From Nymphaea colorata (taxonomy: Eukaryota > Streptophyta > Magnoliopsida > Nymphaeales > Nymphaeaceae): a DNA stretch of 12,257 nt. The DNA is taken from positions 30,001 to 42,257 of the forward strand of contig NW_022204554.1 of NCBI RefSeq assembly GCF_008831285.2. Direction: 5' to 3'. Of the stretch, positions 7,664 through 12,257 are shown piece by piece. How positions within the stretch are numbered: the stretch's first letter is position 1; every line of letters begins with the position of its first letter. Below the pieces are notes generated by a model, which saw only the letters and a program-made list of their open reading frames with translations, ran no database searches and was not told the DNA's origin. A program made the position numbers and the translations under genes.

Positions 7664-8224
7664 TTGTAAAATCTGGTTGGACCAGCGCCAAGGATGCACT
7701 ATGCTAAGTAAATCCTAGCTACGAAATTCCAAAAACTGACTATACTGCCACTCTTAAAACTGAAAATCAATTCGAAGACTAGCTGCCACTCTTAATTCTG
7801 TCCACGCTGCCGATGCTCCAGCTGCCGCGCGTGAGACCTAAGGCGAGGGAGACGGGTTGGCCCGCCTAATGCCGCACTTCGCTTAAGTGCCTCGGCAATC
7901 ACACTTCGCTCTAGGCCGGGCTCAAAGAGCCTAAATCACCGCACTCTCCTAGTGCCTCGGTGACGCGCCTCGAGCTTGGCTGCCCTCGGGTGTACAAGGA
8001 GTACAACCCTACACTTGCCAAGAGTGGACAAGCGAAGCCTAGATCTACGCAACTAAAGAAACCGTGGCTGGACTACGACTGCTATACTGACACTAGAAAA
8101 CCCAAATCTGAAAAGAAGACCGCTGAAATAATCAGAAAACCACAAGAAATCCGCTGGCACTGCCCGTTGATGTCGACGATGCGAAGGTCCAAGTGCTCAA
8201 ACTGACGGATATTCCTCAAGAGGC
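7664..8224 (-). other. Untranslated leader between primer-binding site and gag
   Basis: These 561 bases hold no supported gene on either strand. They contain two tandem, look-alike hairpins (7871-7962) that could act in RNA packaging or dimerisation. Short plus-strand frames here have no family features. Confidence 0.75.
7871..7962 (-). repeat. Two related stem-loops in the gag leader
   Basis: On the plus strand the first is GCACTT-CGCTT-AAGTGC (7874-7890) flanked by GCC and CGGC. The second is GCACT-CTCCT-AGTGC (7941-7955) flanked by CACC and GGTG. Both carry the same CCT or CTC bulge on the right arm, so they share a design while the outer pairs differ in a compensating way (GCC/GGC versus CACC/GGTG). 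Confidence 0.65.
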
Positions 8225-8236
8225 GCTCTGATACCA
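8225..8236 (-). other. Primer-binding site for initiator Met tRNA
   Basis: In sense the site reads TGGTATCAGAGC, the complement of the 3' end of plant initiator-Met tRNA including CCA. It lies two bases (AT) after the 5' LTR end TAACA, the usual position. This fixes both the LTR boundary and the element's orientation. Confidence 0.96.
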
Positions 8237-8610
8237 ATTGTTAGGACCACACCGGTTGGCCTAAGAAAATCCGACCGATGCAATCCTAATCCTCCCAGGA
8301 CCTTCTTGAGGCCTATTCTAAAACCGAAAATCCTAAACAAGTAATTACAGAAAGTTACCCGGCCGGACAGGACCCCGGCGCAAACCCAGTTAGGTGAAGG
8401 AATACAAGTCGAGGATACCCTTTCTTCAAAACCTAACTATGGATAGCCTACTACAAAAGAACTAAGGGGGTTGACGAGGCCTTACAAACGTGAGCGATAC
8501 AAATATTAATTCTCTCGCAACTCACTCACAAACCACGCAAACCACTGGTAACGGCCAACCACACCCAACAAAAGCAAATAGGGAGGTAACGCTCCTTGTG
8601 GTCGTGTCTC

Positions 8611-8813
8611 GGGCACAGTGCCCTCGAGGTACCTCACGGGGGAGCAGGGCCGAAGCCAAGGCTAAAGCAAAACATAAAGCAACTATGATGCTGTCCTAAA
8701 ACAAACGAAAGCAAATTCCCGCCCGCGGCTACAAGGGGGATCAAGGGATTACCGGCCAAGGTAAACCTTGGCGTAGCTGGATAAGCACCCGAGGTGAGAA
8801 CCAACCCTCGGGT
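8611..8813. repeat. Cluster of perfect inverted repeats in LTR U5
   Basis: Three near-perfect palindromes occur: GGGCAC-A-GTGCCC (8611-8623), GCCAAGG-TAAA-CCTTGGC (8755-8772) and ACCCGAGG/CCTCGGGT (8787-8794 with 8806-8813, 11-base loop). No protein-coding signal overlaps them. Confidence 0.6.
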
Positions 8814-11453
8814 ATTGCAGCTTGCTGTTCAAGAAGGCCGGTTGAGGAGAGCCTCCTCGCTCGCCTGCTGCACTATTCAATCCGCTGGCCGAATGGTGTT
8901 GGGCGATGAACTCGCCGCTGAGATCCTGGCCCCCGCGCCTGAAGGGGTGGCCGCTCGCTGCTGGCCGAGAGTTCGCGCTGTCGCTGGACGCGCGTCTACC
9001 GGGTGGAAGCAGAACGGCGGGCCGCCTGGAAGGAGCCGAGCGCCGGAATGCTTGCGGATGTAGTCTGAGGAGATGCGGGCAGCGCGTGTAGCTACCGATA
9101 TGGGTCGCGCTCAGCGCTGAGGACGATGACCGATGCCGGAGAGAGAGACGCTGTCGGGCCGGAAGGGACGCCTGTGTGCCGAGGGGGGCTGCTGCCGGGA
9201 AGACAGCGCCTACCTGCCTGCCTTCGGTTGTGACTCAGTCACGCTCGCCGCTGGGTGCCAACGGTGAAGGTCACGATCGAGGCAAGGGGGCCGGAGGGAG
9301 CCGGCGTAGCCTAGTCCTAACTAAGGCTGGGGTTGGCTCGGTTCGGCTGGGTTCTACTAGGTAGGCCGGTTTAGTCAAGGTGGGCTCGGGTTGAGGTTGG
9401 CCAAGAAGGTTAAGGGAATAGGTTTGAAATGGGTGACCTAACTACGTGAGGCTTAAGCGAGGTGGTTTGGGTCGGGTCTAAGCCCGCGGATATGGTCAAT
9501 GCTGACCGAGTGAGGTCAGGGTTGACTAAGGTGGGTGGTCGACTAATGGACCTAGCTGAGTGGGTCCTGGTAGATTGGGTCAAGGGACGCTCGAGCTAGA
9601 CTCGAGCCGACTAGGGTAGCTTGAACTAAGAGGGCTCGGTGGAAGAGATGACCTAGTGTTGACTAAGGTTAAGACAAGTGATGTTGGTCTAGGTAGGTTC
9701 AGTCAAAAGGGTTGACCTACGGCGAGGGAGGTGCGAGAGGGTGCCTAGGAGGACTCGGTTGACTTGGCTGGTCTTGCCAAGATGGTGCACCACGATCTTG
9801 CCACGCGGCAAGATCAACGACCGACAGAGATGACGCGGAATTAATCACGCGTAGAGGAGATGCGAGGAGGAGTTGCCTAAATGGTAGGGGAGAAAACTGA
9901 AATCGAATGAACCTGGACAGAATTCCAGGTCGATTCTCTTGATCTCTCGAGAATCCTCAACAAGTCTTGGATGACGCCACGTGGAGAGATGAGAGGCTAT
10001 GGATTGACGCGGTAAGGAGGTGGAAACGAATGCGGCAAGGTGATGACGACACGCACGGTATTTCCTAAAACAGCTAAGGTAAGAGGCTATCGGGTGACCG
10101 CGTGGAGCTAGCTGGGCGTTGCGTCAAAACGCGTGGGACCCAGCTAGATCGTGCAGGGAGAGGTTGGCTGAGGTGGCTGATGGAGGGAGCACAGATGATT
10201 GACACCTGGCAGGATAGAGGGCCGAGGCGTTCTCGATTAGGGTTGACTCTAGTGAAGAATGCGAGAAAGCAAGGAGGAGCGGCGGCTACGGGATTGACCT
10301 AAATGATTGGTAACTCGAGATCCTAGGACGATCTCGAGCAGAGACACGTGGAAGGTTAGGGTGCTACGAAGTTAGGAGCTGGGGAGATGATGACACGTGG
10401 ATGAAATCGACGGACAAGAAGGAAATACGAGTACTAACCTTAGCGACGACCGGCGGCAAGGCTGAGACGAATCCTCCACGTGCGGCGGCTAGGGTTTTAG
10501 CTTCGTTCCCTTTGTCCAAATTGCCTCTTCTTCAGACTGAACAACACCCTTGAGGGCGAGGGTATTCTGGTCTGATTCCGCCGGAATTAATGGTACTGAC
10601 CGGGAGTAGCAGGGATCGCCGGAATCTCCGAGTTCCGGCGAAGGTGCGGTCTAGAGCTCCACCCGTTAGAACTCACTCCAATTTGATTATTTGATCTTTG
10701 GGATGGAGGCGATTCCGAGGGTCAACTCAATTTTGCAGATCGTGTCCAGAACCCTTGTTTCCTGAGTTCATGAAGTCTCTGGACCGAGAGTCTTGTATGG
10801 CTGAACCGAGTATAAATGATACAAATTCGTGCTCGTGGGGCTCGCGGTTCGATTCGATCAACGTGTTAGCAAGGGGGATTAATCGGAGTTTCCCCAAACT
10901 GTGTAAGGGACTGATTCCAACAGATTTCTTCGTTACCTCTAAGTCAGGCCTCGGGTATGCCGAGGGAAGACCCCAGAAGATAAGAAGAACGCTGTTCCAA
11001 TCGATCTCAACACGACTTTGGCGAAAACACGAAAATCTCAAGTACTAACCTCTTTGTCGATATTGAAGCCGAGGTAAACCGCGCCTTCAATCTTCCTTGT
11101 TCCAGCTTCAGCCTCTCCACTTCTTCGTGTCCAAGAAGAGGGCACCGAATCCGGACTTGCTTTAAGCTAGGATGTACCGTGGACAAGGGAGGGACCGCCG
11201 CCGTGAGGAAGAGATCCGCCGATGCCGTGCTGCCTTATGCCGGTGTCTAAGGACTTTGGCTCTTCAAGGACAGGATTTGAGGGGATTGGAAGCGCCTTGG
11301 AGGTAGAGGACGCGAGGGGGAAGAAGACGCCAGGCTCGGGTGAGCAAGGTGGGAGACGAGAAGGAGAGAGAGACCTCGAGAGAGGAGAGAGAAGAATTCC
11401 GAACAAATGATTCCTTAATCTCAAATTGCATACAATGTACAAGATCCAAAAAG

Positions 11454-11461
11454 TATATATA
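11454..11461 (-). promoter_or_regulatory. LTR TATA box driving the element, right copy
   Basis: This is the same TATATATA in the 5' LTR, placed to start element RNA near 11420-11430 on the minus strand. That makes U3 about 660 bp and leaves about 3.2 kb for R plus U5, an unusually long transcribed LTR part. The start site is inferred from the TATA box alone. Confidence 0.65.
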
Positions 11462-11475
11462 CAAGTTCAAATGAA

Positions 11476-11796
11476 GCGGGTTTGTATTTCATAACCCGCG
11501 CTAGATCTAATCCAACAACTAATGCGCCGAGCACACCCCGCTCGGCTGGGTCTCGAGTTCAAAACTCGTTATTGGCAAGGAATGGTTAAGTGCGAAAGCA
11601 AAGACTGAAAATGACTAAGTGCTGGAAGGAAACGAGCGGCCTAGTGCCTAAGCTCGAAATTTAAACGAATCGTCCCTGAGCCTTGTGAGCCCAGGGCGGG
11701 GACCTCGTGTGGGTTGCCGCCCACACTTCGGTTAGATGCGCATGGGCTAAGTCTGTTTGACTTAGCCGATTGCCTAGGATTCTAGGTCTTAGAATC
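11476..11796. repeat. Hairpin array in U3 (right copy)
   Basis: This is the same array as at 2116-2437, upstream of the promoter TATA box in the 5' LTR, where it would act as DNA rather than as mRNA 3' end. The one-base difference at 2186-2187 versus 11546 falls at the edge of the GCCGAG stem and does not break it. Confidence 0.7.
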
Positions 11797-11799
11797 GGC

Positions 11800-12094
11800 T
11801 CAAGCGTCTAGGTTGACCGGACTCACATTAGAGGTTAACTTGACTAACTCGGTGAGTTCAACACTTAGTTCAGAAACGTCTTGAAGCCTATCCGGTTTGA
11901 GCACCTCTTCGGACCTGGTTGCTCCTCCCACTCCTCCCGCTGCAACCTGCGTTGGTGCTGCTTCAACATCTTGGGTTGAGTTGGCGACGTGCTCCATGGT
12001 CTGAGCCCACAACTCAGACGCCTTGCGCTTCAACCGGCTAGGTCCGGCCTGCTCTGTCGGCCTTGGGTCGGGACCATGAGATTGGTCCGTAACA
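11800..12094 (-). other. Copy of polyprotein tail in 5' LTR, not expected to be translated
   Basis: This is the U3 copy of the 97-residue tail coding sequence, identical in frame to 2441-2735 and ending in the same TGA. It has no ATG at its head and lies upstream of the predicted transcription start, so it is a by-product of LTR duplication during replication rather than a gene. Confidence 0.85.
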
Positions 12095-12099
12095 GGCAC
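12095..12099. other. Candidate 5-bp target site duplication (right side)
   Basis: GGCAC directly follows the LTR terminus. Ty3/gypsy integrases usually make 5-bp duplications, but the left partner is outside the window. Confidence 0.35.
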
Positions 12100-12257
12100 T
12101 CACCCGGTTGCGGCTAGAAAGCGCGAACCAAGCACGAGTCCTAGTTCCCAAGTCTCCTTGAGGTAATCTAAAACCAAAAAAAAATCCTAGCAAATTAAAT
12201 ACAAGGTCTACCGGCCGGACAGGACCCCGGCGCAAAAATCCCAAGGGAAGGGAATAC
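12095..12257 (-). repeat. Flank: U5 end of a related, diverged LTR
   Basis: This flank aligns with 8244-8405 of the 5' LTR. Shared landmarks are CACCCGGTTG versus CACACCGGTTG, CTTGAGG, TCTAAAACC, AATCCTA, an identical 26-base block (8359-8384 and 12211-12236) and a final GGAATAC. Between these it differs by substitutions and indels, so it is another family member in the same orientation. It runs off the window. Confidence 0.8.

Larger units (their letters stand above)
1..12094 (-). mobile_element. Ty3/gypsy chromovirus LTR retrotransposon, near-complete
   Basis: Two near-identical direct repeats (1-2735 and 9364-12094) flank a minus-strand Gag-Pol gene. A tRNA-iMet primer-binding site sits two bases inside one LTR and a polypurine tract two bases from the other. 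The domain order protease, RT, RNase H, integrase defines Ty3/gypsy; the GPY module and chromodomain after integrase place it in the chromoviruses. By motif resemblance the RT and integrase look closest to the plant Reina-type group, but I could not run a phylogeny. The left LTR is cut by the window edge, and about 1125 bp should lie outside, giving a total near 13.2 kb. No stop or frameshift breaks the coding region, so the element may be autonomous. Confidence 0.96.
8239..12094 (-). repeat. 5' LTR (right copy), complete, 3856 bp
   Basis: In sense it starts TGTTACGGACC at 12094 and ends GGTCCTAACA at 8239, giving an imperfect terminal inverted repeat of about 10 bp with one extra C. From 9364 on it matches the left LTR. 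The 8239-9363 part has its partner outside the window. I see no supported gene in its 3.9 kb. It carries a minus-strand TATA box, hairpin clusters and G-boxes, listed separately. The length is large for the Reina-like type that pol suggests. Confidence 0.95.

Noticed and set aside
7664-7699. Start of the polyprotein 12 residues earlier at 7699
   Set aside because: The codon at 7697-7699 is GTG, not ATG, and a plant element would not be expected to start there; the first in-frame ATG is at 7661-7663.
8225-8238. tRNA gene at the match to initiator-Met tRNA
   Set aside because: Only the 12-base 3' end complement is present, in the position of a primer-binding site; no cloverleaf can be built around it.
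8239-9363. Host gene in the right-LTR part without a left partner in the window
   Set aside because: No long frame, no family motif; the offset between copies shows its partner lies outside the left edge.
9364-12094. Segmental duplication of a host locus as explanation for the direct repeats
   Set aside because: The repeat ends exactly at TG/CA-type termini beside a primer-binding site and a polypurine tract, which defines LTRs.

Overview
This window is almost entirely one long-terminal-repeat (LTR) retrotransposon of the Ty3/gypsy (Metaviridae) chromovirus type, lying on the minus strand. The host is almost certainly a flowering plant. The primer-binding site matches the 3' end of plant initiator-Met tRNA, the pol motifs (FFDDILIYS in the reverse transcriptase, a GPY module and a chromodomain) are those of plant chromoviruses, and the non-coding sequence carries plant promoter motifs (G-boxes, telo-box). 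I cannot name the species. No host gene, tRNA, rRNA or CRISPR array is visible.

Layout in sense (right-to-left) order. 12095-12257 is flanking DNA that is itself the U5 end of a related but diverged LTR. 8239-12094 is the complete 5' LTR (3856 bp; it begins TGTTACGGACC and ends GGTCCTAACA in sense). 8225-8236 is the primer-binding site. 7664-8224 is the untranslated leader with two look-alike hairpins. 2441-7663 is one uninterrupted Gag-Pol polyprotein of 1740 residues: coiled coil, Gag, zinc knuckle, protease, reverse transcriptase, RNase H, integrase, GPY, chromodomain, tail. 2738-2749 is the polypurine tract, which lies inside the reading frame. 1-2735 is the 3' LTR, cut by the left edge of the window. 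By comparison with the right copy, about 1125 bp of it lie outside, so the whole element should be about 13.2 kb.

The parts make a complete, apparently autonomous element. The LTR drives transcription, tRNA-iMet would prime minus-strand DNA synthesis, the polypurine tract would prime plus-strand synthesis, and all expected catalytic domains are present without a stop or frameshift. The visible LTR overlap (about 2.73 kb) differs by one substitution and four single-base homopolymer length differences, so insertion was very recent.

The unusual points are these. The polyprotein runs through the polypurine tract and takes its last 97 residues from the 3' LTR. The protease active site reads D-N-G instead of D-S/T-G. 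The LTRs are very long for a pol that looks Reina-like. Perfect inverted repeats are dense in the LTR and leader. The element abuts the terminus of a related LTR. The plus-strand face of the LTR carries four G-boxes, a telo-box and a TATA motif that could form an antisense promoter.
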